DNA from: an uncultured Myxococcaceae bacterium | Lineage (GTDB): Bacteria; Myxococcota_A; Polyangia; Polyangiales; Ga0077539 | Length of the DNA: 45,209 bases | Reading direction: 5' to 3' | Assembly: GCA_945952225.1 (NCBI GenBank) | Contig: CAMFHP010000067.1 | Span: 1 to 45,209, forward strand | In this document: positions 26,155 through 34,611 of the stretch, piece by piece | Layout of the letters: every line of letters begins with the position of its first letter | How positions within the stretch are numbered: position 1 is the stretch's first letter | The notes under the pieces: generated by a model | What the model saw: the letters and a program-made list of their open reading frames with translations, nothing else | The model's database searches: none | What the model was told of the DNA's origin: nothing | Translations under genes and position numbers: made by a program

Positions 26155-26814
26155 ATGCGTGTGCTGGTGGTCGAAGACGACGCAGAGACCCGCGAGCTCG
26201 TGGTGCGCGCGCTCACCCGCGACGGACACGCCGTGCACGGTGCCTGCTCCGCCCTCGAAGCGCGCAGCGCGCTCGCGGACCGCGACGTCGACGTGGTGGT
26301 GCTCGACCTGGGCCTGCCCGACGCGAGCGGAACGTCGCTCTGCACCGCGCTGCGGGCCGAGGGGCAGACCGTGCCCATTCTCGTGCTGACGGCGCACGGC
26401 GCGGTGTCGTCGCGCGTGGCGTGCTTCGATGCGGGCGCCGACGATTTTCTCGCAAAGCCCTTCGCCGTAGCGGAATTGCGCGTGCGTGTGCGGGCGTTGG
26501 GCCGACGCGGTCCGCTGCCGAGGGCGCTCGTTCGAAGGGTGGGCGACGTGGACCTCGACATCACCGCGCGGCGCGCAACGCGCAACGGTGTGGAGCTTCC
26601 GTTGACGGCGCGCGAGTGGGCGCTGCTCGAACTGCTGGCGGCGCGCGAGGGGTGCGTGGTGTCGCGGGCGGAGATTCTCGACGTGGTGTGGGGCGACGAC
26701 GACGAGCGTTCGGGGGCGAGCCTCGACGTGATCGTGGCGCGCGTGCGGCGCAAGCTCGGAGAGTCCGTGGTGCGCACGCTGCGTGGCGAGGGCTACGCGC
26801 TGGGAACGTCGTGA
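26155..26814 (+). CDS. OmpR-family response regulator of efflux operon
   Basis: The protein has 219 residues. The receiver domain has the acidic pair EDD (residues 7-9), the phospho-acceptor Asp51 in VVVLDLGLPD, Thr in VLTAHGA and Lys in FLAKPFAV. The C-terminal winged helix (about 125-218) shows LPLTAREWALLELLAAREG and VIVARVRRKLG...VRTLRGEGYAL. It should activate the metal efflux genes when phosphorylated by the adjacent kinase. It lies 17 bp after the pump gene and overlaps the kinase gene by 4 bp. Confidence 0.92.
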   Translation: MRVLVVEDDAETRELVVRALTRDGHAVHGACSALEARSALADRDVDVVVLDLGLPDASGTSLCTALRAEGQTVPILVLTAHGAVSSRVACFDAGADDFLAKPFAVAELRVRVRALGRRGPLPRALVRRVGDVDLDITARRATRNGVELPLTAREWALLELLAAREGCVVSRAEILDVVWGDDDERSGASLDVIVARVRRKLGESVVRTLRGEGYALGTS

Positions 26815-28103
26815 CCACCCGCACGCTCACCGCCCGCATCGCCCGCGCGATGGCCTTCGCGACGGCGCTCGCCTCGGCCTCGACCGCGCTCGTGGCCGAC
26901 ACGCTCACCACCCGATGGACCCTCGCGCGCGAAGACGCGCGGCTCACCGCCGCCGCCGAGACGCTCTACGCCGAGCTCACCGGCGACCCGTCACACGACG
27001 CCCACGAGGCCGACGACGAGCTCCGCGAGCTCGCCCCCGCATCCGTGCGAATTGCCCTGTGGAACCGGGGAATCGTGCAGGGCGGCGACCGCGCGCTCGT
27101 GCCGACGGAGGGCTGCGTGACGGCGGGCTCACGGCGCGTGTGCACGGTGTCACGCGACGCGCGCGCGGTAGTGACGGCGTCGTCGATGGATCCCCTGCGC
27201 GCGACCCGTCGGGTGCAGCTCGGGGCCTCGCTGGTGGCGGTGCTGACGGCGGTGCTCGCGGCGGCGATGGCGAGCCGTCGTGTGTCGGGCGCGCTGGTGG
27301 CTCCGCTCACGCGGCTGCGTGCGGCGATGGAGACCGTGCGCGCGGAGCATCCCGAGCGCGCCTCGCTCGGCGGTGACGAAGGGTGGGACGAGGTCGACGC
27401 CCTGCGCGCCTCGCTCGCCGATCTGTTGCGTCGGCATGGTGTGGCGCTGGCGCAGTCCCGTCGCTTCGCGGCCGACGCGGCGCACGAGCTCCGCACGCCC
27501 CTCGCGACGATGCGCGCCGAGCTGGAGCTGGCCTCCGAAGCGGATGCGCCGCCCGAGGTGCAGGCCGCGCTGACGCGGGTGCGCGCGACGCTCGCGCGGG
27601 TGAGCGCGCTGTCAGAGCGACTGCTGATTCTCGCGGCGCCGCTCGACGAGGCGCGCGTGGGGCGCGAGGCGGTGTCGCTCGCCGAGGTGGCGCGCGAGTG
27701 TGCGGGCTCGCTCGACGGAGCGCGACGCGCGCGCGTGACGGTGGAGGCCGACGACGAGGTGACCGTGCGCGGCGACGCGGCGCTGCTGCGCGTGCTGATC
27801 GACAACGGCGTCGAAAACGCGCTGAAGTTCTCGACGGGCGCGGTGACCGTGCGCGTGGGGGCCGAGGGCGAACGCGCGGTGCTGCGCGTGTGCGACGAGG
27901 GCGCGGGCGTTCCCGAGGGCGAGCGCGCGCGGGTGTTCGAGGCGTTTCATCGGAGCGCGGAGGCGCGGGCCGGGGGCGTGCGCGGACACGGCGTGGGCCT
28001 CGCCCTGGTGGCCCACATCGCGCGGGCCCACGGGGGCGCGGTGTGCTTCGAGAACGTCGCGCGCGGCGCGGTGCTGCGCGTGACGCTGCCCGTGTGGGCG
28101 TGA
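26811..28103 (+). CDS. Membrane sensor histidine kinase of efflux operon
   Basis: The protein has 430 residues from GTG 26811, overlapping the regulator stop (GTGA). Two membrane helices (about 12-32 and 133-152) enclose a periplasmic sensor of about 100 residues with a Cys pair (Cys102, Cys111) that could bind metal or form a disulfide. A HAMP-like linker follows, then the phospho-acceptor His225 in FAADAAHELRTPLATM. The ATPase domain has the N-box DNGVENALKFS, CDEGAGVPEGERARVFEAFHR and GHGVGLALVAHIARAHGG. By position it resembles CusS/CzcS, sensing the exported metal. Its stop faces the convergent lipoprotein gene 1 bp away. Confidence 0.91.
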   Translation: MTTRTLTARIARAMAFATALASASTALVADTLTTRWTLAREDARLTAAAETLYAELTGDPSHDAHEADDELRELAPASVRIALWNRGIVQGGDRALVPTEGCVTAGSRRVCTVSRDARAVVTASSMDPLRATRRVQLGASLVAVLTAVLAAAMASRRVSGALVAPLTRLRAAMETVRAEHPERASLGGDEGWDEVDALRASLADLLRRHGVALAQSRRFAADAAHELRTPLATMRAELELASEADAPPEVQAALTRVRATLARVSALSERLLILAAPLDEARVGREAVSLAEVARECAGSLDGARRARVTVEADDEVTVRGDAALLRVLIDNGVENALKFSTGAVTVRVGAEGERAVLRVCDEGAGVPEGERARVFEAFHRSAEARAGGVRGHGVGLALVAHIARAHGGAVCFENVARGAVLRVTLPVWA

Positions 28104-28104
28104 G

Positions 28105-29220
28105 CTACGGATTGCGCACGCAGTCGCCCGTGAAGCGCCGTCGTTCGCCGCCGTCGACCATCTGAAAATCCCCCGGACGGATCGCCTGCAGGTCGCGCGA
28201 TCCGAGGAGGCCCGTCCACCGCGCGCGCGTCGAGCGGTCACTCCGCGCGGTGAGCGCCACGTTGCCACCGTCCGCGAGGAACATCCCGTAGCGCTGGAGC
28301 GCCCGCGCCACCGTGCGCGCGCCCTCGTTGGGCAGCGACGCGAGGGGATAGTCCGCCCGCAGCCGCAGCCGCGCGCCGTACGGAGGCGCGCTCGCCCCGC
28401 CGCTCGCCGCGCCCGTCGCGTGCGAGGCCGGGTACACGTACGTGCGCGACCGGATGCGCGCGTTCGGCAGGATGAACCGCACCGCGTGATCGATGCGCCC
28501 CGCGGCCACCTCGTCGGCCGTGAACAGCAGCGGCGTGATGGGAAGCCCCGCGGCGTCGGCGCTCGTGCACTGCTCGCCGCGTCCGTTGGGCGGGTACATG
28601 CGATCGAGGTTCCACACGGCGAGGCATCCGCCCGCGAAGCCCGCGGCGGTGATGTTCGCGCGCCACATCTCGTAGAGCCGCTGCGAGGCGCGGTCGACCA
28701 CGAGCAGGTGGCAGTCGCCGTCGCCGAGGCACGCGTAGCCCGTCTCGCCCTCCAACGCGCCGCCCGCGGGAACGGGCACCGGCGCGAAGTCGCAGTCGGG
28801 CTCGTAGAAGTCCCCGGTGCGCGTGAAGCTGCGTCGCGGCGTCGTCGCGTCGGCCTCCAGCACCTCGATGGAGAAGTCGATCTGGAAGCGTCCGAACCCG
28901 AAGCCCTGTCCGTCGAGCCACGCGATCACCGACGCGCTCTCGCGGTCGAGCGGGGCCGTGTCGACCGGGGTGTTCCACGGCGCGCTGTCGAGAAAGAGGC
29001 GGCCCGACGGAGACCCATCGGGTGACGACCCATCGCGCGCGGTGGCGTCGGCCATCGACGCGTCGGGCTGCGCAACATCCGTGGCAGATGCGTCGTGCGT
29101 GGGCGCATCGACCGCGGGCCCATCGGCGATGGATGCATCGGGTGTCGACGCATCGGGCGCCGTAGTGGCCGCGGGCGCACACGCCGCGAGGGCGAGGGTG
29201 AGGGCGAGGGCGCGCGTCAC
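28105..29220 (-). CDS. Secreted lipoprotein with widespread domain of unknown function
   Basis: The protein has 371 residues. The signal ends LAAC, followed by a linker of Asp/Ala/Pro triplets (PDASTPDASIADGP) typical of myxobacterial lipoproteins. The body (about 75-371) contains GDCHLLVVDRASQRLYEMW, TSADAAGLPITPLLFTADEV, IDHAVRF and QRYGMFLADGG. From memory this resembles a secreted domain of unknown function found in many actinobacteria and myxobacteria; I cannot name it. Four or more Cys could form disulfides. The GTG start at 29220 overlaps the GNAT stop by 4 bp, so the two genes are coupled. Confidence 0.75.
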   Translation of the reverse strand: MTRALALTLALAACAPAATTAPDASTPDASIADGPAVDAPTHDASATDVAQPDASMADATARDGSSPDGSPSGRLFLDSAPWNTPVDTAPLDRESASVIAWLDGQGFGFGRFQIDFSIEVLEADATTPRRSFTRTGDFYEPDCDFAPVPVPAGGALEGETGYACLGDGDCHLLVVDRASQRLYEMWRANITAAGFAGGCLAVWNLDRMYPPNGRGEQCTSADAAGLPITPLLFTADEVAAGRIDHAVRFILPNARIRSRTYVYPASHATGAASGGASAPPYGARLRLRADYPLASLPNEGARTVARALQRYGMFLADGGNVALTARSDRSTRARWTGLLGSRDLQAIRPGDFQMVDGGERRRFTGDCVRNP

Positions 29221-29675
29221 GGCTGGTCGAGGCGCAGCACGAACGCGCGGCGGTCGGAGCGGAAGCCGTAGCGCTCGTAGAGCGAGGCCACGCGGGGGTT
29301 GGCGTTGAGCACTTCGAGGCTCACGGCGCGGCAGCCGCGGGCGCGGAGGCGTGCGGTGATGGCGTCGAGCACGGCGGGTCCCCGTCCGCCGCGGTGCGCG
29401 GGGTCGAGGTAGAGCTCGTCGAGCACGGTGAGCTCGCCGCGAAACTCGTTGGACCAGTACGTCGCCAGCACCACGTAGCCCACGGGCGTCGCGCCCTCGT
29501 CGATCACCAGCACCTCGCCGCGCGCGGGGTTCTCGCGAAACACCTTCCACGTCTCGGCGAGAAAGGGCGCGCCGGGGTCGACGTCGGGGGGATGGCCGTC
29601 GTCGCGTTCGAACGCATACGACCAGCGGGTGAGCATCGGGAGGTCGGCCTCGTGGGCTTCGCGCAGGGTCAGCAT
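29217..29675 (-). CDS. GNAT-family N-acetyltransferase
   Basis: The protein has 152 residues from ATG 29675; GTG 29690 would add five residues. The GNAT fold is visible: VIDEGATPVGYVVLATYW (strand 4), then the acetyl-CoA loop LDELYLDPAHRGGRGPAVL, which fits the Q/RxxGxG/A motif, and the end VSLEVLNANPRVASLYERYGFRSDRR. It transfers an acetyl group from acetyl-CoA to an amine; the substrate is unknown. It is the first gene of a two-gene unit with the secreted lipoprotein and is divergent from the photolyase fusion. Confidence 0.86.
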   Translation of the reverse strand: MLTLREAHEADLPMLTRWSYAFERDDGHPPDVDPGAPFLAETWKVFRENPARGEVLVIDEGATPVGYVVLATYWSNEFRGELTVLDELYLDPAHRGGRGPAVLDAITARLRARGCRAVSLEVLNANPRVASLYERYGFRSDRRAFVLRLDQP

Positions 29676-29740
29676 CGCGGCGGCGCACACTACACGAAGC
29701 GCCGCGCCGCCGACCGCGTCCCGAGCATCGCATCGGTCGC

Positions 29741-32062
29741 ATGCATCCCGACCTCTGGCTCCGCGAGCGCATCCGACTGGAACACCCCGGCCGCGAGACC
29801 GACGGGCGCTTCGTTCTGTACTGGACGAGCACCGCCCTGCGCGTCGACGACAACCCCGCGCTCCTCGCGGCGCGACGCATGGCCCACGACCGCGGGCTCC
29901 CGCTGCTGGTCTACCAGGGGCTCACCGCGCGCGCGCCCTACGCGAGCGACCGCACGCACGGCTTCGTGCTCGACGGCGTCGACGACCTCACGCGCCGCTA
30001 CGAGTCGCGCGGGATGCGCCATGTGTTCCACCTCGAACGCGGCGACGGACGCGACCCGCCGCACGCCCTCGCCGCGCTCGCCTCGCAGAGCGCCGCGGTG
30101 TTCACCGAAGACTTTCCCTGCGGTGATCTCCCGCGCTGGCGGGCCTCGCTCGCGAAGCGCACGGGACGCCCCGTGTACGCCGTCGACACCGCGTGCGCGC
30201 TCCCGATGCAGGTCGTCGGACGCGCGTGGGAGCGGGCCTTCGCGTTCCGTTCGGCCACGCACGAAGCCCGCATGGCGCGCATCGCGACCGCGCCCCGCGG
30301 CGACGACGGGCTGACCGTCTCCGCGTGGGAGGGAGACCTTCCCTTCGCGCCGTTGCGCGTGCGCCGCGACGAGGTCGCCGACGTGCTCGCCACGCTGCGC
30401 ATCGACCACACCGTGGGCCGCGTGCACGAGCGCGTCGGCGGCGAAGATCGCGCCCTCGCCGCATGGACCGCGTGGCGGGACGCGCACCTCGCCACCTACG
30501 CCGACCGACGCACCGACGCCGCCGATGCGACGGGCGCGAGCATGATGTCCGCGTGGCTTCACTTCGGCATGATCGCGCCGTGGCGCCTCGCGGCCGACGC
30601 GGTCGCGCAGGGCGGCGCGGGCGGAGAGAAATACCTCGACGAGCTGCTCACCTGGCGCGAGCTCGCGTGGGCCTTCTGCGCGTTTCGCCCCGACCACGGC
30701 ACCCTCGACGCCGTGCCCGCGTGGGCCCGCCGCGCCCTCGATGCGACGCGCGCCCGACGACGCACGCGACCCTCGCGCGACGCCATCGAACGCGGACGCA
30801 CCGGCGACACGTTCTTCGACCTCTGCCAGCGCTCTCTCGTGCGTCACGGCGAGCTCCACAACAACGCGCGCATGACCTGGGGAAAGATCCTCGCGGGCTG
30901 GTACGCCGACCCCGCCGAGGCCCTCGCGGCGCTCACCGATCTCAACCACCGCTGGGCCCTCGACGGTCGCGATCCCGCGTCGTACGGCGGTCTTCTGTGG
31001 TGCCTCGGCCAGTTCGACCGCTCGCAGGGCGAGGGCGCACCGGGACCGCTCGGCGCCGTGAGCCATCGCTCCGGCGAGTCGCATCTGCGACGGGTGGGCG
31101 CGTCGCGCTGGCAGGGCCGTGTGGATCGTTCGCGCGGCGGCGCGGTGCGCTCCGTGGCGGTGGTGGGCGTCGGGGTGGCGGGCTCCCTCGCGGCGCGCAC
31201 GCTCGCCGACCACGGCCTCACGGTGACCGCGCTCGACAAGGGACGCGGACGCGGCGGAAGGGCCTCTACACGCCGTCGCGAGGGGCTGCGTTACGACCTC
31301 GGCGTGCAGCGCGTGACGCTCACCGACCCGACGCTCGCGACGCTCCGTGATGCGCTCGTCGACGCGAGGGTGCTCACCGCGGAGAAGACCACGCACCGCA
31401 TCGCGCAGGGGGCCGGCGCGCTGGCCGCGGCGCTGCTCGACGAGCTCCCCGTGCGGCAGCAGTCGACGGTGCGCGCGATCACGGCGACGCCCGACGGATG
31501 GATCGTCGATGACGGCGCCGCGCCCGTGACCGCCGACGCGGTGGTGCTCTCGGCGCCGGTTCCGCAGGCCCTCGCGCTCTGCGACGCGGGCGGTGTGACC
31601 TTCGAGGCGACGGTGCGCGCGCGCCTCGCATCCGTGCAGTACGACCCGTGCCTCGTGGTCGTGGTGGCGCCGGGCAGGGGGAGCGACCTCGACGCGGCCC
31701 GCGCCCTCGACGACATCGCCGGGGTCTACGAGCACGAGGGATTCTGGGTGGTGCACGCGAGCGCCGCGTGGTCGCGCGCGCACCTCGAAGACGCCCTCGA
31801 TCCCATGGGCGACGCGCTCATGGCCACGCTCGGAGGCACGGCGGGCCATGGGGTTCAACGCGTCGACGCCCACCGCTGGCGCTACGCCTTCGTGCGTCCC
31901 GAGACGGCGCTCGATGGGCCGGTGGTGATCCGCGGCGCGCGGGGCCCGCTGGTGTTGTGCGGCGATGCGTTCGGCGGCGCCGTGGCCGACCGTTCGCGCG
32001 GCGTCGAAGCGGCGTTGCGTGCGGGCGCGGCGGCGGCGGGCGCGGTGCTCAGCGCACGGTGA
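29741..32062 (+). CDS. Class II-type photolyase fused to renalase-like FAD oxidoreductase domain
   Basis: The protein has 773 residues, well above the roughly 450-500 of a photolyase. Residues 1-450 are photolyase-like: an N-terminal alpha/beta domain, then the FAD domain with YLDELLTWRELAWAFC, RHGELHNNARMTWGKIL and LNHRWALDGRDPASYGG, all characteristic of class II CPD photolyases. From about residue 468 a second FAD domain begins with VAVVGVGVAGSLAARTLA (GxGxxG) and [12 protein letters not shown], as in renalase/amine-oxidase-like proteins, and ends with VLCGDAFGG. The first half should repair UV-induced pyrimidine dimers; the second might supply reduced flavin or modify another substrate. 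Its 3' end overlaps the convergent Cys-repeat gene by 14 bp. Confidence 0.85.
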   Translation: MHPDLWLRERIRLEHPGRETDGRFVLYWTSTALRVDDNPALLAARRMAHDRGLPLLVYQGLTARAPYASDRTHGFVLDGVDDLTRRYESRGMRHVFHLERGDGRDPPHALAALASQSAAVFTEDFPCGDLPRWRASLAKRTGRPVYAVDTACALPMQVVGRAWERAFAFRSATHEARMARIATAPRGDDGLTVSAWEGDLPFAPLRVRRDEVADVLATLRIDHTVGRVHERVGGEDRALAAWTAWRDAHLATYADRRTDAADATGASMMSAWLHFGMIAPWRLAADAVAQGGAGGEKYLDELLTWRELAWAFCAFRPDHGTLDAVPAWARRALDATRARRRTRPSRDAIERGRTGDTFFDLCQRSLVRHGELHNNARMTWGKILAGWYADPAEALAALTDLNHRWALDGRDPASYGGLLWCLGQFDRSQGEGAPGPLGAVSHRSGESHLRRVGASRWQGRVDRSRGGAVRSVAVVGVGVAGSLAARTLADHGLTVTALDKGRGRGGRASTRRREGLRYDLGVQRVTLTDPTLATLRDALVDARVLTAEKTTHRIAQGAGALAAALLDELPVRQQSTVRAITATPDGWIVDDGAAPVTADAVVLSAPVPQALALCDAGGVTFEATVRARLASVQYDPCLVVVVAPGRGSDLDAARALDDIAGVYEHEGFWVVHASAAWSRAHLEDALDPMGDALMATLGGTAGHGVQRVDAHRWRYAFVRPETALDGPVVIRGARGPLVLCGDAFGGAVADRSRGVEAALRAGAAAAGAVLSAR

Positions 32063-34469
32063 TCGAAGACGACGCGCAGCGCACGGCGATGCTGGAGAGG
32101 TAGGGCGAATTGAGGCGTCCGAACACGGCGCGCATGGCCGACGCGTTGGTGCCCGCGTCGGGGCAGGTGTAGTCCGCGCGCGTGCCGAGGAGGCGCCCGA
32201 AGGTGCCGCTGTTGGTGACCGTGCGCGTGACGCGCCAGCCCGCCGAGGTCGAGCCCGAGACCGACCACGACGCGCACTCCCACGTGACCTGCGTGATGAT
32301 CGAGCTGAAGTAGTACGGCGTCACCCGGTGGATCGCCGAGCCCGCGGGACAGTCGAAGGTGTAGACCGATCCGCTCGCGAGGCCGATGGGGCCGACGGAG
32401 CCCGCGGCGTCCCACGCGACGCTGTAGCGGTAGGGCGTGGAGGTGGTGCTCTCGACGAGCCGCGGACGCGCGCAGCGCAGCGTGAGCGACGAGTGGTAGT
32501 ACCCGCTGTAGAGCCTGCCCGTGACGCCCGTCGCGAAGGTTCCCGCGGGACACGAGAGGTCCCACGCGACGCCCGCGCCGCTGCCGTACGAGGGGCTCGT
32601 CGCCGAGATTGCATCGAGGCCCCCGAGGCTCGTGGGGCACAGCTCGTCGGAGCGTCCGTCGCAGGTGTTGTCGCGGCCGTCGCACACCTCGGTGCCGCGC
32701 ACGCCGCACGCGCCGCAGCTCGTCACGCTGCGCGCGAGGTCGGTCTCGCAGCCGTTCGATGCGATGCGGTCGCAGTCGGCGAAGCCCGCGTTGCAGGTCG
32801 CGAGGGTGCAGCTCCCGGCGCTGCATCCCGCGGTGCCGTTGGTCGCGGTGCACGCGCGTCCGCACGCGCCGCAGCTCGTGACCGTCGACTGCGTGTTCAC
32901 CTCGCAGCCGTTGGAAGCCTCACCGTCGCAGTCGGCGTAGCCCGCGTTGCACCGCGCGCCGCACACGCGCGCCTCGCAGGTCGCCGTGGTGTTCGCACGC
33001 GCCGCGCAGCTCGTCGCACACGTTCCGCAGTGCACCGCCGAGGTGCGCAGGTCGGACTCGCAGCCGTTCGTCACGACGCCATCGCAGTCGGCGAAATCGC
33101 TGCCGCACGCGGCCACGGTGCACGCGCCCATCACACACGCCGCCGTGCCGCCCGCGACGGAGCATCGGTTGCCGCAGCGTCCGCAGTGCTCCGTGGTGCT
33201 CGCGAGGTCGGTCTCGCAGCCGTTCGAAGCGTCGCCGTCGCAGTCGCCGAAGCCCGCGTTGCAGGTGAACCCGCAGCGCCCGAGCGCGCACGTCGCCGTC
33301 GCGTTGGCCCGCGCGGGGCACGCCATGTCGCACGCGCCGCAGTGGAGCAGCGAGGTCTGCACGTTCGTCTCGCAGCCGTTCGAAGCGTCGCCGTCGCAGT
33401 TGCCGAGCCCGGGCCTGCACGAGAACCCGCACACGCCACCACCACACAGCACCGACTGCGCGCCCGTGGGCGTGGGGCATCGCGACGAGCATCCGCCGCA
33501 GGCCATGGGGTCGGCGTCGAGGTTGCGCTCGCACCCGTTGGCGCCGCTGCCGTCGCAGTCGGCGTAGCCCGCGTTGCAGGCGAAGCCGCAGCGTCCGGCG
33601 GCGCAGGCCACGGCGGCGTTCGACACGTCGGGGCACGCGGTGCCGCAGCGTCCGCAGTTGATGGGATCGTTGTCGAGGCGCACCTCGCATCCGTCGGCGA
33701 GCGAGCCGTTGCAGTCGGCGTAGCCCGCGGTGCAGCGCTCGATCGCGCAGCGACCCATCGTGCAGGAGGCGACGCCGTTGGGGGCCGCGCACGAGACCCC
33801 GCACGCGCCGCAGTTCGCGGTGTCGGCGTTGAGGTCGATGCACGCGTTTCGGCAGCACGTCTCGCCAACAGAGCACCCGCGGCGCTCGTTGCAGCCCGGC
33901 ACGCACTGTCCTTCGGTGCAGATCGTCCGCACGGGGCACTCGTCGTCGGACGCACACTCGATGCACTGCCCCGTCGACGTGTTGCACCGCGCGACGGGAC
34001 CGGACCCGGCGTCGTCGGCGTTGCGTCGGCAGTCGGTGTCGCTCGTACAGCCCGCCTCGCAGGTGTTGCGCGCGGAATCGCAGTGCTGTCCGCGCGGGCA
34101 ATCGTCGCTCGCGAGGCAGCGCACACAACGCCCGTCGCCCACGCGGCATCGCGGCGCCGCGGGGTCGACGCACGCGCGGTCGTCGGCGCAGGGCGGCGGC
34201 GCATCGCTCACGTCAGCCGCATCCACCACGTCCACCACATCCCCCACGTCGCGCCCGGTGCTCCCGTCGTCGGCGTCGGTCACGGTCGTGAGGTCGTCGG
34301 GGGCATCGGGCGGAGGCGCGTCGGGGAGCGCATCGGGGAGCGCGTCGACGGGCGCAGCGTCGGCGGCGGGCGTCTTGTCGGAGAAGCACGCCGCGAGGCC
34401 CAGGGCGCACGCGAGGAGCAGGGGAAGGGGCGCGCGCCGCGCGGGCGGCGTGGGGCGATGGGTCTCCAC
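32049..34469 (-). CDS. Cys-repeat surface lipoprotein with three-fold C-terminal domain
   Basis: The protein has 806 residues. The signal ends LAAC (Cys28), and an Asp/Ala/Pro linker follows to about residue 95. Residues 95-215 hold irregular CxxCxxxxDC modules. About 215-600 contain nine or so repeats of CxAGYADCDGxxxNGCExx...CGxCGxxC, then one MopE-like CDGRDNTCDGRSDELC. The C-terminal region (610-806) has no such repeats. Instead it has three units of about 60 residues, each with CP near the start and RCA/ECA/RCA near the end (CPAGTFATGVTGR, CPAGSAIHRVTPY, CPDAGTNASAMRA), possibly a three-sided beta fold. It is probably exposed on the cell surface. Function unknown. Confidence 0.82.
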   Translation of the reverse strand: METHRPTPPARRAPLPLLLACALGLAACFSDKTPAADAAPVDALPDALPDAPPPDAPDDLTTVTDADDGSTGRDVGDVVDVVDAADVSDAPPPCADDRACVDPAAPRCRVGDGRCVRCLASDDCPRGQHCDSARNTCEAGCTSDTDCRRNADDAGSGPVARCNTSTGQCIECASDDECPVRTICTEGQCVPGCNERRGCSVGETCCRNACIDLNADTANCGACGVSCAAPNGVASCTMGRCAIERCTAGYADCNGSLADGCEVRLDNDPINCGRCGTACPDVSNAAVACAAGRCGFACNAGYADCDGSGANGCERNLDADPMACGGCSSRCPTPTGAQSVLCGGGVCGFSCRPGLGNCDGDASNGCETNVQTSLLHCGACDMACPARANATATCALGRCGFTCNAGFGDCDGDASNGCETDLASTTEHCGRCGNRCSVAGGTAACVMGACTVAACGSDFADCDGVVTNGCESDLRTSAVHCGTCATSCAARANTTATCEARVCGARCNAGYADCDGEASNGCEVNTQSTVTSCGACGRACTATNGTAGCSAGSCTLATCNAGFADCDRIASNGCETDLARSVTSCGACGVRGTEVCDGRDNTCDGRSDELCPTSLGGLDAISATSPSYGSGAGVAWDLSCPAGTFATGVTGRLYSGYYHSSLTLRCARPRLVESTTSTPYRYSVAWDAAGSVGPIGLASGSVYTFDCPAGSAIHRVTPYYFSSIITQVTWECASWSVSGSTSAGWRVTRTVTNSGTFGRLLGTRADYTCPDAGTNASAMRAVFGRLNSPYLSSIAVRCASSSITVR

Positions 34470-34611
34470 GTGCGCAGACTAACGCATCCCTGCGCGGGGA
34501 ACGCAGCGCGGCGAGTGTCCGGCGCGCGGTCGTCGCCCCCGACACGCGTCGACGGAGATCATGCACGAAGCCGCGGGTGACGGCCGTTCAGGGGCGCGAA
34601 GGAGTGTGAAC

